NCBI RefSeq assembly: GCF_900102195.1 | Contig: NZ_FNBE01000018.1 | Span: 62,001 to 126,000, forward strand | Source: Pseudonocardia oroxyli | GTDB lineage: Bacteria; Actinomycetota; Actinomycetes; Mycobacteriales; Pseudonocardiaceae | Direction of reading: 5' to 3' | DNA: 64,000 nucleotides | Shown here: positions 43,860 to 53,232 of the stretch, one piece after another | How the letters are laid out: each line of letters starts with the position of its first letter | Numbering within the stretch: position 1 is the stretch's first letter | The notes under the pieces: model-generated | Databases searched by the model: none | The model's input: only the letters and a program-made list of their open reading frames with translations | Told to the model about the DNA's origin: nothing | Made by a program: the position numbers and the translations under genes

Positions 43860-46520
43860 ATGGCCGAGGACCGATCGCGGTCCGCGGGTACCCCCGTCGC
43901 AGACTCCGATGTGGACGCCGGCGCCGCCGCCGCCCGCACCGGCGGTCAGGCGGTGTGGAACTACGTCGTGTTCGCCCTCAGCAAGGGCTCGACGTTGATC
44001 ATGACGGTCGTGCTGGCGCGGCTGCTCACCCCCGCGGACTTCGGCGTGTTCGCCCTGGCCCTGCTCGTGATCAACCTGTTCGACTACGTGAAGGACCTCG
44101 GCGTCGGGGCGTCGCTGGTCCAGAGCTCGCGGCGCTGGTCCGCGCTCGCCCCGAGCGGCGCCAGCCTCACGATCGTCACGAGCGTGGTCGTCGGCACCGT
44201 CGTGGCCCTGACCGCGAGCCGGGCCGCGGAGTTCCTCGGCAACGCCGCGCTCGCCCCGATGATCCAGGTCCTCGCGATCGCCCTGGTCATCTCCGCCCTG
44301 GCCACGGTCCCGCAGTCCCGGCTGCGTCGCCAGATCGACTTCCGCAAGCGGCTGCTCCCCGAGTTCGCGGGCGCGGTGGCCAAGACCGCGCTCTCCATCG
44401 GGCTCGCGGTGGGCGGGGTCGGGGTGTGGAGCCTGGTGTTCGGCCAGCTCGCCGCCGCGACCGTCACCACCGTCATGTATTGGTGGGTGGCCCGCGAACC
44501 ACTGCGGCTGGGGTTCGACCGGGAGACCGCCAAGGAGCTCGTGCGGTTCGGTGTCCCGCTCACCGCGGTCACGCTGCTGGCCTACGGCATCTACAACGTC
44601 GACTACCTGTCCATCGGGCAGCGCCTGGGCGACGAGCAGCTCGGGCTCTACACCCTGGCCTACCGGCTCCCCGAACTGCTGGTCCTGAACCTCTGTGTCG
44701 TCGTGAGCGACGTCCTGTTCAGCTCGCTGTCCCGGATGCAGTCGGACCGGGAGGGGCTGGGCAGGCACTACCTCGCCGCGGTCGGCGTCGTCGTCGCGCT
44801 GACGGCCCCGCTCGGCGCGCTGATGGCGGCGGCCGCCCCCTCGGTGATCCACGTCCTCTACGGGGACGGGTACTCGGGCGCGGCGGACGACCTCGCCGTC
44901 CTCGCCCTGTTCACGGTGGTGTACTCGGCCTCGTTCCACTCCGGGGACGTCTACAAGGCCATGGGCAGGCCCGGTGTCCTCACCGCGATCAACGCCGGGA
45001 AGCTCGTGGTGATGGCCTACCCCATCTGGTGGGCCGCCGGGCACAGCACCCTGGCCGTCGCGCTGACGCTGCTCGCGGTCGAGGGCGTGCACTTCGTGGT
45101 GCGGATGGTGGTGGTCACCCGGATCATCGACCTACGCCTGCCCGGCTTGCTGCTCGCCATCGCCAGGCCCGTCCTGGCCGCGGGAATCGCAGGCGCCGCC
45201 ATGGCCGGCGTGGCGGCGGTCCTGCCGCTGAGCCCCGGCTTCCCCGCCCTGCTCGTGATCGGGCTCGTCGGCCTGGTCGTCTATCTGCCCGCCGTCCGTC
45301 TGACCGCCCCCGCGCTCGCCCGTCGGGCGACCGCGCTCGTCCGCTCCCGACTGCCCCGTCGCGCGGGGCCTCCCGCGGCGAGCACCCGCACTTCTGAGAG
45401 GACCACCGTGAGCACCAAGTCGTCCGCCTCCCGCCGCACGGCCCGGATCGCGCTGCTCGGCGCGCTGGGTCTCGTGCTGGGCCTCGCGGGGGCGTACTTC
45501 TACACCTCGGGTCCGCAGACCTACCGGGCGCACGCCGTCCTGGCGATGCTCCCGGGCCCGTCGGTCTCCACCACCGAACAGGCGGGGGTGTGGGAGGTCC
45601 TCTCCCGCGGACAGGCCACCCGCACGGGCGCGATCGTGCTCAACCAGCCCCAGTGGCTGGACCGTGCCGCCGACCGGGTGGGGGTCGCTCCCCGGTCCCT
45701 CACGCTGGCCGCCGGCGCGGTGCCGGACACCACCCTCATCGACGTCACCCTCGACGCCGCCACACCGGACGTCGCCGAACGCGCCCTGACCGCCGTCCTC
45801 CTCGAGGCCTCCGGCCCCGCCGCCGAGGTCAGCGGTCCGTTCGCGCTCGACGTCATCCAGCCGGCCGCGGGCACGGCCGAGCCGCTGGCGGCCTCGCCGA
45901 CGCCGACCTTCCTCGGCCTGGGGCTCGGTGGCGCGCTCGTCGGTGTGGGTCTCGGGTTCCTGCTCGAGCGCGTGCTGCGCCGACGGGCCGCACGCAAGGC
46001 GACCGAACCGGTCGAGGAACCCTCGCTGGAGTCCAGCGTGGGTGTCCACGACCACGCCCCGCTCCCGGCACCTGCCGCTGCGGCGCCCGCTCCCGTCGCC
46101 CCGCCCGTGCTGGGCCGGGTCCCGGTCCCGAGCATCTGGCCGCCCGACGAGGCTGCGGCCCCACATGGGGCCGGGCTGTTCCAGGCGGTCGACGTCCACT
46201 CCCCCACCGTGCCCGTCGCGGCGATCCGCAGGCCGCGACCCGCGACGGCAGAGGAGGCACGCGGTCGGGACGCGGACATCGCCCAGAAGATCGGCGGTGT
46301 CGAGCCGCCCGCGGCCGACGGCGCCGCTGAGGTACGCGACCCGGCCGAGGACCCGACCGAGGCGACTCCCGACTCCGCCACCTCGGCGAGCGACGACTCC
46401 TCGACCGACAGGAGCGGCGACTCCCCAGCCGACGAGTCCGATGAGAGCGAGCAGGCCGACGTCGACTCCGACACGGTCATCGTGCGCGTGAACGGGCGGA
46501 CCCCGGAACGCACCGGATGA
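43860..46520 (+). CDS. Fused Wzx-like flippase and Wzz-like chain-length protein
   Basis: The frame encodes 886 residues. Residues 1 to about 500 are a MOP-family flippase (12-14 helices; VVLARLLTPADFGVFALALLVI and QSRLRRQIDFRKR are family words). After a linker, residues 517-886 form a second protein: a helix (about 530-550), an extracellular domain, a Pro-containing second helix (ASPTPTFLGLGLGGALVG) and a long acidic low-complexity cytoplasmic tail, the layout of a polysaccharide co-polymerase without kinase. At the joint, GAGAGGA and GTG (45408) look like a normal gene start, yet no stop precedes them in this frame. Either both a fusion and a free Wzz-like protein are made, or a frameshift hides a stop. 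AGAGGA precedes ATG 43860. Confidence 0.8.
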   Translation: MAEDRSRSAGTPVADSDVDAGAAAARTGGQAVWNYVVFALSKGSTLIMTVVLARLLTPADFGVFALALLVINLFDYVKDLGVGASLVQSSRRWSALAPSGASLTIVTSVVVGTVVALTASRAAEFLGNAALAPMIQVLAIALVISALATVPQSRLRRQIDFRKRLLPEFAGAVAKTALSIGLAVGGVGVWSLVFGQLAAATVTTVMYWWVAREPLRLGFDRETAKELVRFGVPLTAVTLLAYGIYNVDYLSIGQRLGDEQLGLYTLAYRLPELLVLNLCVVVSDVLFSSLSRMQSDREGLGRHYLAAVGVVVALTAPLGALMAAAAPSVIHVLYGDGYSGAADDLAVLALFTVVYSASFHSGDVYKAMGRPGVLTAINAGKLVVMAYPIWWAAGHSTLAVALTLLAVEGVHFVVRMVVVTRIIDLRLPGLLLAIARPVLAAGIAGAAMAGVAAVLPLSPGFPALLVIGLVGLVVYLPAVRLTAPALARRATALVRSRLPRRAGPPAASTRTSERTTVSTKSSASRRTARIALLGALGLVLGLAGAYFYTSGPQTYRAHAVLAMLPGPSVSTTEQAGVWEVLSRGQATRTGAIVLNQPQWLDRAADRVGVAPRSLTLAAGAVPDTTLIDVTLDAATPDVAERALTAVLLEASGPAAEVSGPFALDVIQPAAGTAEPLAASPTPTFLGLGLGGALVGVGLGFLLERVLRRRAARKATEPVEEPSLESSVGVHDHAPLPAPAAAAPAPVAPPVLGRVPVPSIWPPDEAAAPHGAGLFQAVDVHSPTVPVAAIRRPRPATAEEARGRDADIAQKIGGVEPPAADGAAEVRDPAEDPTEATPDSATSASDDSSTDRSGDSPADESDESEQADVDSDTVIVRVNGRTPERTG
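45396..45410 (+). promoter_or_regulatory. Internal ribosome-binding site and GTG at the Wzx/Wzz joint
   Basis: GAGAGGA (45396-45402), five bases, GTG (45408-45410), in frame with the upstream flippase. The same GAGAGGAC word precedes the flippase ATG. A stop TGA is present at 45395-45397 in another frame. Confidence 0.55.
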
Positions 46521-49500
46521 CCACCACGGCCCCCGGACGCCCGACGTCCCCCTTCGACCTGCCCGCGCTCCGCCGGCGCCTGCCGGCCTGGGCGGGCCCG
46601 GCGGCGCTGATCGCGCTCGGCGTGGTCGTCGTCGTGGGGGCCGTCGGCGGGGCCGGGGCCGTGGTCCCGCTGGTCGCGGCTCCGGTCGCCGTGTCCGCGG
46701 CCGTGGTGGCGGTCCGCAGACCCACCGCGGCGATGGTCTTGATGACCGTCGCGGAGATGGCGAACGTCAGCGGCGCGATCGCGCTGCCGGTCAGTGCCTT
46801 CCAACTGACGCTGCTCATCGGACTGCTGTCGATCGCCAACGCGCTGCGCCGCCCCGAGAACCGGGCCCGCCTCGCCCGGCCTGCCCTCGTGATCGCGCTG
46901 CTCTTCGCCGCCTACATCGGCACCCAGCTCCTCACCTCGATCGGCTCCCAGATCCCCGCGGCGTCCTCCGAGGCGGACACCCGGATGGTGATCGACTGCC
47001 TGTTCGCGGTGGTGGTGGCCGTGCTCGCCGTGCTCAGCAGGCGACCCTGGACGCTGGCCGCCGCGATCGTGCTGCCCTTCGCGGTGCTGTGCGTGCTCGC
47101 CGTGGTGAACCAGGTGGTGTTCGCGGGCACGGCGACCTTCCACGGCTTCGCGACAGTCACCGCCGCCAGTGGCGAAGGCGTCACCACGCTGCGCCAGTCC
47201 GGGCCGCTGAACGACTCCAACTTCTGGGGCCGCCACCTCGTCGTCGCGCTGCCGATGGCCGCGGCCCTGCTGGTCCGGTCCCGCCGCGCCCGCGACGCCC
47301 GCTGGTCCGCCGTCTGGATCGCCTCGCTGGTCTGCCTGCTCGCCGGGATCTACCTCACCCAGTCCCGGGGCACGTTCATCTCGGCGATCGTGGCGATCGG
47401 CGTCTGGGTGCTGCTCAGCGGGCGCCGGGCCCGGCTCCGCGCCGCGGCCGCGCTCCCACTGGCCGTCCCGCTGGTCTTCCTGCCCGGCATCGGCGACCGG
47501 ATCGTGGACCTCGTCGCGGACGTGCAGGGCGGGGACGCGGCCTACGGAGCCGATCCCTCGGTGCTGGGCAGGCGCGCCGCGCAGGAGATCGCGTGGGCGA
47601 TCTTCCGGGACCGGCCGCTGCTCGGGACCGGGCCGGGCACGTACCCGTACCTGGTCGACTCCTACGCGGGCAAGGTCGGCACCGCGGTGCTCGCCCCCAC
47701 GAACGCGCCCCACAACCTCTATGCCGAGCTCGCGTCCGACGGCGGGATCGTCGCCCTGATCGGCTGGGCGCTGTTCCTCGGCGGGGTCCTGGTGCTCTGT
47801 GCGGCAGCCGTGCGGCGCATCGCCCGGTCCACTCCACTCGGCGCGGCCGCCCCGGACGAGCGCTACCTCGCGGCCGCCGCCCTCGCCGGGCTGCTCGCCT
47901 GGTCGTTCGCGAGCGTGTTCCTGCACCTGTCGTACCTGCGGGCGTTCGGGGTGTTCGTGGCACTGGCCCTCTGCGTCGCGTTCACCGTCCCGAGCAACCT
48001 GCCCGTGCGGCGCCCGAGCCCGGAGCCCGTCGTGTTCGTGACCGCCCTCGTGGCCCTGGTCGTCGGCGGCGCGGCGGGTGCGGCGGTCTACTCCCAGCAG
48101 GTGCAGACGACCACGATCGCGAGCCAGGTGATCACGCTGCTGCCGGGCGGACCGATGACGCCCTACTACAACTACACGCTGGACGTCCGGTCCCGGACGC
48201 CGGTCCTCCCCACCTACGGCGGGATGATCGGCGCCGGCGGGGACGAGAGCGTCTGGACGGTCTCCGACCCGGTCCGCGGGGTGATCACGGTCTACGCCGC
48301 CGAGGGGGACGAGCCTCGGGCCCGCGCCGTTCTCTCCGGTGCGCTCAATGCGGCGGGCGGCACGCTGCGCGAGCTGACCGCGGACCGTGCGTACGTGATC
48401 AGGCCGGTCGGCGACGCGCAGATCCAGGTTCGCCGCGACGTCTCGATCGGTGGCTACGCGCTCAGCGGCCTCGCGCTGCTCGCCGGCTGCCTGCTCGCGT
48501 GGCTCGCGCTCGGCCCGGTGCGTCGCAAACACGGAGCGGGAGGCACCAGGGTGGACGACCGGATCGTGCTCGTCGAATTCTCTCCGTCCGGCGGGCTGTT
48601 CCAGTTCGCGCTGCAGCTCGGCGAGGCTCTGGCCGCCGAGGGGCACCGGGTCGAGCTGGTGACGGGTCCGGACCCGGAGCGCGGATCACGCCACCCGGGC
48701 CTGGTCGTCTCCCCGGTGCTGCCGACCTGGCACCCGGCCGAGACGGGCGGGCTGTGGGGCCCGCTGCGCAAGCTCCGCAGGCTGCAGCGGGCGGCGCAGC
48801 TGGTCGCCGCGTGGGTCGTGCTCGCAGACCGGCTTCGCCGGAACCCGCCGCGCGCCGTGGTGTGGTCACACTGGCGGTTCACGTTCGAGCCGATGTTCGT
48901 GCACGTGATCGCGCGGATGCTCGGCGGACGCAGCCTGCTCGGGATCGTCGCGCACGAGCCCCTGCCGCGGTCGGACGCCAAGGACACCGCGACGCCGAAG
49001 GACGGCAAGCTGCTCGAGCGCGCATTCCGACGGGCCTGGCAGGACATGGACGTGGCCTTCGTGCTCGGTGAACACACCCGGGCGATCGTCCAGGAGCACT
49101 GGGCGCCGCGGTGCGAGGTCGTGGTGATCCCGCACGGCGACGAGGCGTTGCTGCGCGGAGAGGCACCCGTCCAGGCGGTCGCGCGGACGGGCCCGGAGGT
49201 CCTGTTCTTCGGCACCTGGTCCCGCTACAAGGGCATCGACGTGCTGCTCGAGGCCTTCGCCCTCGTGCGGGCGGACGTCCCCACCGCCCGCTTGGTGCTC
49301 GCGGGCGGCGTCGGCGCGGACGTGGACCTCGACCAGCTGTTGGAGCGGGCCCGCGAGATCGGCGGCGTGGACGCCCGACCGGGCTATGTGGACATCGCAG
49401 ACGTGCCCGATCTGGTCGGTTCCTCCCGTTTTGTCGTGGTACCGTACGTCCGGGCCAGCCAGAGTGGGGTGGCACACCTCGCCTTCACCTTCGGCCGTCC

Positions 49501-49756
49501 GGTCGTGGCCTCGGCGGTCGGTGACATCCCCGCGGCGGTACACCATGAGGTGAACGGTCTGCTCGTGCCGCCGTCCGATGCGGTCGCGCTCGCGGCGGCG
49601 ATGCGGCGGCTGTTGGTGGACGAGGAGCTGGCGGCCCGGTGGGGCGCGGCGGGCAGACGCGCGGTCGAGGCCGAGTGGCAGGTCGCGGCCACCCGGATGG
49701 TCCGCGCGTTGGACGCCGCCGAGGAGACCGCCCTGCGCGAGGATGTGCATCGATGA
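46517..49756 (+). CDS. Fused polymerase/ligase, Wzz-like segment and glycosyltransferase
   Basis: The frame encodes 1079 residues. Residues 1-490 form an O-antigen ligase/polymerase-type membrane protein with about 12 helices, the loop GPLNDSNFWGRH, and TGPGTYPYLVDSYAG with NAPHNLYAELASDGG. Residues 505-672 have one helix, an extracellular domain and a second helix, like a Wzz domain. Residues 678-1079 form a cytoplasmic GT4 domain (VLVEFSPSGGLFQFALQLGEAL, FFGTWSRYKGIDVLLEAF, VPYVRASQSGVAHLAFTFG). GTG 48551 with GGGAGG seven bases upstream marks the last joint. The gene overlaps the previous one by ATGA. The combination would couple chain extension to polymerisation; a hidden frameshift is the alternative. 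Confidence 0.8.
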   Translation: MTTTAPGRPTSPFDLPALRRRLPAWAGPAALIALGVVVVVGAVGGAGAVVPLVAAPVAVSAAVVAVRRPTAAMVLMTVAEMANVSGAIALPVSAFQLTLLIGLLSIANALRRPENRARLARPALVIALLFAAYIGTQLLTSIGSQIPAASSEADTRMVIDCLFAVVVAVLAVLSRRPWTLAAAIVLPFAVLCVLAVVNQVVFAGTATFHGFATVTAASGEGVTTLRQSGPLNDSNFWGRHLVVALPMAAALLVRSRRARDARWSAVWIASLVCLLAGIYLTQSRGTFISAIVAIGVWVLLSGRRARLRAAAALPLAVPLVFLPGIGDRIVDLVADVQGGDAAYGADPSVLGRRAAQEIAWAIFRDRPLLGTGPGTYPYLVDSYAGKVGTAVLAPTNAPHNLYAELASDGGIVALIGWALFLGGVLVLCAAAVRRIARSTPLGAAAPDERYLAAAALAGLLAWSFASVFLHLSYLRAFGVFVALALCVAFTVPSNLPVRRPSPEPVVFVTALVALVVGGAAGAAVYSQQVQTTTIASQVITLLPGGPMTPYYNYTLDVRSRTPVLPTYGGMIGAGGDESVWTVSDPVRGVITVYAAEGDEPRARAVLSGALNAAGGTLRELTADRAYVIRPVGDAQIQVRRDVSIGGYALSGLALLAGCLLAWLALGPVRRKHGAGGTRVDDRIVLVEFSPSGGLFQFALQLGEALAAEGHRVELVTGPDPERGSRHPGLVVSPVLPTWHPAETGGLWGPLRKLRRLQRAAQLVAAWVVLADRLRRNPPRAVVWSHWRFTFEPMFVHVIARMLGGRSLLGIVAHEPLPRSDAKDTATPKDGKLLERAFRRAWQDMDVAFVLGEHTRAIVQEHWAPRCEVVVIPHGDEALLRGEAPVQAVARTGPEVLFFGTWSRYKGIDVLLEAFALVRADVPTARLVLAGGVGADVDLDQLLERAREIGGVDARPGYVDIADVPDLVGSSRFVVVPYVRASQSGVAHLAFTFGRPVVASAVGDIPAAVHHEVNGLLVPPSDAVALAAAMRRLLVDEELAARWGAAGRRAVEAEWQVAATRMVRALDAAEETALREDVHR
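48538..48553 (+). promoter_or_regulatory. Internal ribosome-binding site and GTG before the glycosyltransferase part
   Basis: GGGAGG (48538-48543), seven bases, GTG (48551-48553), in frame with the polymerase. It would allow separate translation of a 401-residue glycosyltransferase. Confidence 0.5.
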
Positions 49757-50727
49757 CGTCGACGAGGAGGCTGCTCCCGTCCGGAAGGCGCCTGCTCCTG
49801 GTCGGAGCGGGTGCGGGAGTGGTGGTCGTGCTTCTCGTCCTGACGCTGCTGATGACGGTGCTCGCTCCCGGGCACGCCACCTTCGAGCAGCCCTTCGCCT
49901 CGGACAGCACCTGGAACACCCCGATCGCGGCGGACGCGGGGGTCGACCCGAACTCGGACCGGTTGATCACAGGCGTCACCTACGAACGGATGCTGCATGC
50001 GGGCATGGCGGAGTTCGGGCTGCCCCTCTACCGTGCCGACGCGGACACCCCCCGGCACACCGTCACCTGCACCATCGACGAGGAGTGGGGCGGCTGCCCG
50101 TTCGACGGGGTCGAGGTGCCCATCCCGGACGACGCCCGGCCGCAGTACGGGTCGGACGGCGCCATGGTCGTCGTCGACGAGGCCACCGGCAAGAACTACG
50201 AGTTCTGGCAGGCACGACGCACGGCGACCGGCTGGGTGACCAGCTTCGGCGCGATCACCGACCTGGACGGCTCCGGCTGGCAGGGCCAGGCCACCGGTTC
50301 CGGCGCCTCGCGGCTCGCCGGGGTGATCCGGTTGAGCGAGATCGAAGCGGGCGAGATACCCCATGCCCTCGCCCTCCAGAGCTACAACGTCTGCAAGGAC
50401 GTCTTCCGCGCCCCCGCGCTCAAGACGGACGGCCGGTCGGGGCGGCCGGACTGCCTGCCCGAGGGCGCCCGGCTGCAGCTCGACCCGACGCTCGACGTGG
50501 CCGCCCTCCCCGGCCTGACGCCCGCCGCGCGGGCCGTCGCCGAGGCGATGCAGCGCTACGGCGGCTACGTGATGGACGTCAGCGCCGCCCCGCTGAGCGT
50601 CGGTTTCGAGCGGGCGCCGGACGCGGGCCCGTCCGAGCCGGGCGCCGTGTACCGGGCGGCCGGGATGCGCTGGGACTACGACGGCATGGAACAGATCCCG
50701 TGGGACCGTCTCCGGGTCCTGGCCTGA
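49753..50727 (+). CDS. Membrane-anchored extracellular protein, unknown function
   Basis: The 324-residue protein has a basic start, one helix (about 13-36) and an extracellular domain beginning FEQPFASDSTWNTPI. Later words include YGSDGAMVVVDEATGKNYEFWQARR, GVIRLSEIEAGEIPHALALQ and MQRYGGYVMDVS. Two or more cysteine pairs (TCTID/GGCPF, VCKD/DCLP) may form disulfides. I do not know the function; the conserved-looking histidine and acidic residues would permit a glycan lyase or hydrolase, but no motif decides. Its ATG overlaps the stop of the polymerase fusion, so it belongs to this operon and likely handles the same polymer outside the cell. Confidence 0.75.
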   Translation: MTSTRRLLPSGRRLLLVGAGAGVVVVLLVLTLLMTVLAPGHATFEQPFASDSTWNTPIAADAGVDPNSDRLITGVTYERMLHAGMAEFGLPLYRADADTPRHTVTCTIDEEWGGCPFDGVEVPIPDDARPQYGSDGAMVVVDEATGKNYEFWQARRTATGWVTSFGAITDLDGSGWQGQATGSGASRLAGVIRLSEIEAGEIPHALALQSYNVCKDVFRAPALKTDGRSGRPDCLPEGARLQLDPTLDVAALPGLTPAARAVAEAMQRYGGYVMDVSAAPLSVGFERAPDAGPSEPGAVYRAAGMRWDYDGMEQIPWDRLRVLA

Positions 50728-50749
50728 CCCTCACACAGAGAGGACGACG

Positions 50750-51910
50750 ATGCGCGTACTGACCTTGGTGGACGCCTTTCGGATGGGCGGCGCCGAGACG
50801 CTGCTCGCCCCCCTCGCGACCGCCGCCCGGAGGGAGGGCATCGAGCTCGAGGTCGTCAGCCTGATGGACGAGTCGGTGGCGTCGACGAAGACGCTCGAGG
50901 TGCTCGACCAGGCGGGGGTCCGGCCGCGGATGCTGCGGGTCAAGCGCCTGCTGGACCCCACCGCGATCCCGCAGATCGTGGCCGAGATCCGGCGCAGCCG
51001 CTGCGACGTCGTCCACTCGCACCTGGAGATGGCGAACACCCTCGCCGTCCCCGCCGCGCGCCTCGCGCGGACGCCGGTGGTCTGTACCTTCCACCACGTC
51101 GCGGTGCCGACGATCCAGGGGCAGGCGCGGCGGGAGCGGCTCGCGGTGAACGTCGCGACCCGCGCCGACCGCACCATCTTCGTGTCCACCGCGCAGCTGG
51201 ACTCCTGGCACGCCATGTACCGGCGGGGACCGGTGCCGGACAACTGGACCGTGGTGCACAACGGTGTCGACCTGGACCTCTACGCCCCCGACGTACCGCA
51301 GCCGGACATCCGCACCGAGCTCACCGGCGGGCGGGCGACCGACGGGCCGGTCGTCGTCCTGCCTGCGGCGTTCCGGGACTTCAAGGGGATTCCGGTGGCG
51401 ATCGAGGCGTGGCCACTGGTGCAGGAGCGCTGCCCCGACGCCGTCTTGAGCCTCGTCGGCGGCGGCGAAATGGAGGAGGAGATCCGGGACCGGATCGCCC
51501 GGCTCGGCCTGGAGAAGTCCGTCGTCCTGGCGGGGGTGCGCTCGGACATGCCCGCCGTCTACCGATCCGCCGACCTCGTCCTGCTCCCCTCGATCCACGG
51601 CGAGAACCTGCCGACGGTGCTGATCGAGGCGGCCGCCTCGGGCCGCGCCGTCGCCGCCTCCCGGGTCGGCGGGATCCCCGACATCGTCGACCACCGCGAA
51701 ACGGGTCTGCTCTTCGAGCGGGACGACCCGGCGGCGCTCGCCGCCGCGGTGATCGAGCTGCTCGAAGACGCAGACCTGCGCGAGCGCCTGGGCACGGCCG
51801 GCGTCGCGCAGGCCCGCACCAAGTTCTCGGCCGACGCGTGGGTGCGGAACCTGCGGCGGGTCTACGAGGCCGCGCTGGCGAGCCCGTCCAGGCCGAAGAT
51901 ACGGTCGTAG
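50750..51910 (+). CDS. Glycosyltransferase family 4
   Basis: This 386-residue GT-B enzyme begins VLTLVDAFRMGGAETLLAPL (the GGAE loop binds the donor phosphate side) and has VHSHLEMAN, VVHNGVDLDLY, VVVLPAAFRDFKGIPVAIEAW and the E-x7-E motif in HGENLPTVLIEAAASGRAVAA. An AGAGGA box precedes the ATG. It is last in the operon starting at 43860. Its final 49 bases overlap, tail to tail, the end of the opposite-strand glycosyltransferase gene. Confidence 0.88.
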   Translation: MRVLTLVDAFRMGGAETLLAPLATAARREGIELEVVSLMDESVASTKTLEVLDQAGVRPRMLRVKRLLDPTAIPQIVAEIRRSRCDVVHSHLEMANTLAVPAARLARTPVVCTFHHVAVPTIQGQARRERLAVNVATRADRTIFVSTAQLDSWHAMYRRGPVPDNWTVVHNGVDLDLYAPDVPQPDIRTELTGGRATDGPVVVLPAAFRDFKGIPVAIEAWPLVQERCPDAVLSLVGGGEMEEEIRDRIARLGLEKSVVLAGVRSDMPAVYRSADLVLLPSIHGENLPTVLIEAAASGRAVAASRVGGIPDIVDHRETGLLFERDDPAALAAAVIELLEDADLRERLGTAGVAQARTKFSADAWVRNLRRVYEAALASPSRPKIRS

Positions 51911-53154
51911 CGGCTGGTCACGGCGGCGCGGCCGTAGACCCGCTGGTAGAACTCGCCCGCGGCCTTGGAGAGCTGGGCGTTCCGCTCCGGCTCGACGGCC
52001 GCGACCAGCAGCTCACCCCACCGGCCCAGGTCGTCCTCGACGAGGCAGCCGTCGGACCCGTCGGGGGCCAGCGGGATCCCGTCGACGGCGGGACCGGTCG
52101 CCAGCACCGGGACCCCGCGGGCGAACGTCTCCAGCATCTTGATCTTGATTCCGCTGCCGAAGCGCAGCGGGGCCAGCGTCGCCGTGGCACGGGCGAAGAC
52201 CGGCGCCAGGTCCGGGACGAAGCCCTCGATCCGCACCCGGTCGCCGAAGGGTTCGGCCAGGGCGGTCAGGTCCGCGGTGGCGCCGCCGCCGATGACGCGC
52301 AGGACCGCGCCCGGGATCCGACGCTGCAACTCGGGCATGACCTCGCGGAGGAAGGCGCAGACGGCGTCGTCGTTGTGCGGGAGGTTGAGCCTGCCGAGGA
52401 ACACGAACTCGGGCGGGTCGACGGGGGCCCGCTCCGCCGCGGGGATCTCCGGGAGCAGGCCGTCGATGCGCTCCACCGCCGTCGAGCCGGTGCGCTCGCG
52501 CAGCAGGTCGACCTCGTGCTGGTTGATCAGCAGGCAGCGGTCGAAGTCCCGAACGGTGGCGATCTCGCGCTGCCGGATGCGGTCGCGCTCCATCCGGAGC
52601 ACCGGGCGGTAGACCGCGGGCCGACGGACCAGGGCACGCAACGGCGCGGGCACGTTCGCAGCGAACTCGCCGAGCGGGTCGAAGCCGACCTCATGGGTGT
52701 CGGCGAAGCGAAGCATGCGGTCGTAGCGCTCGGAGAACAGGTCGTCGAGGTAGAGGACCCGAGTTCGGGCCCGCGGCGAAGCGGGGGCGTGCTGCCCCAT
52801 CCGCACGGTGTCGTACACCTCGATCGTGGGCTGCAACCAGGACACCAACGCGTGGATCTGGTCGCGGAGCTCGCGCGAGCCGAACATCGACTCCTGCGCC
52901 GTGTAGGTGCGGTCGGTCAGCAGCCGACCGCCGAGCGTGGCAAGCTGGGTCACCGCGCCGGGGCGGTCCAACCGGTGCGTCACCGCGGGGATGTCCGGCG
53001 CCTGGACACCGCGGGGAGCCAGCAGGGCGTAGTGCACACGGTCGGGGCCGAGCCGTTCGGAGAGGTGGCGAACGATGCCGTTGAGGACCATGCGCTTGCC
53101 GGAATCCGCCGGGACCGGCGACACTGCACTGACGACGAGAGCGGTCTCGGACAC
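51862..53154 (-). CDS. Glycosyltransferase family 4 (StpAll-like two-domain form)
   Basis: This 430-residue GT-B enzyme has an N-terminal domain with SAVSPVPADSGKRMVL and LYLDDLFSERYDRML, and a donor domain with FVFLGRLNLPHNDDAV, RIEGFVPDLAPVFARATATLAPLRFGSGIKIKMLE, and FARGVPVLATG. The GSGIKIKMLE loop is the form seen in transferases that use a Lys-rich variant of the E-x7-E motif. AAGGAAG precedes GTG 53154. A longer frame to 53748 lacks support. The subgroup label is loose; the acceptor is unknown. Confidence 0.82.
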   Translation of the reverse strand: MSETALVVSAVSPVPADSGKRMVLNGIVRHLSERLGPDRVHYALLAPRGVQAPDIPAVTHRLDRPGAVTQLATLGGRLLTDRTYTAQESMFGSRELRDQIHALVSWLQPTIEVYDTVRMGQHAPASPRARTRVLYLDDLFSERYDRMLRFADTHEVGFDPLGEFAANVPAPLRALVRRPAVYRPVLRMERDRIRQREIATVRDFDRCLLINQHEVDLLRERTGSTAVERIDGLLPEIPAAERAPVDPPEFVFLGRLNLPHNDDAVCAFLREVMPELQRRIPGAVLRVIGGGATADLTALAEPFGDRVRIEGFVPDLAPVFARATATLAPLRFGSGIKIKMLETFARGVPVLATGPAVDGIPLAPDGSDGCLVEDDLGRWGELLVAAVEPERNAQLSKAAGEFYQRVYGRAAVTSRYDRIFGLDGLASAAS

Positions 53155-53232
53155 GGGTACTTCCTTAGATTCGGCGATGCCGGGAGGCGGCGGAGGGCTC
53201 AACCTGGACGGAGCGGCACCTCGGGGGGTCGA

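Noticed and set aside
45521..48646. Open frame of 1041 codons on the minus strand
   Set aside because: It lies opposite the Wzz-like and polymerase genes, is low-complexity (Arg/Gly/Asp/Gln-rich), and its third-position pattern is that of a shadow of GC-biased plus-strand codons.
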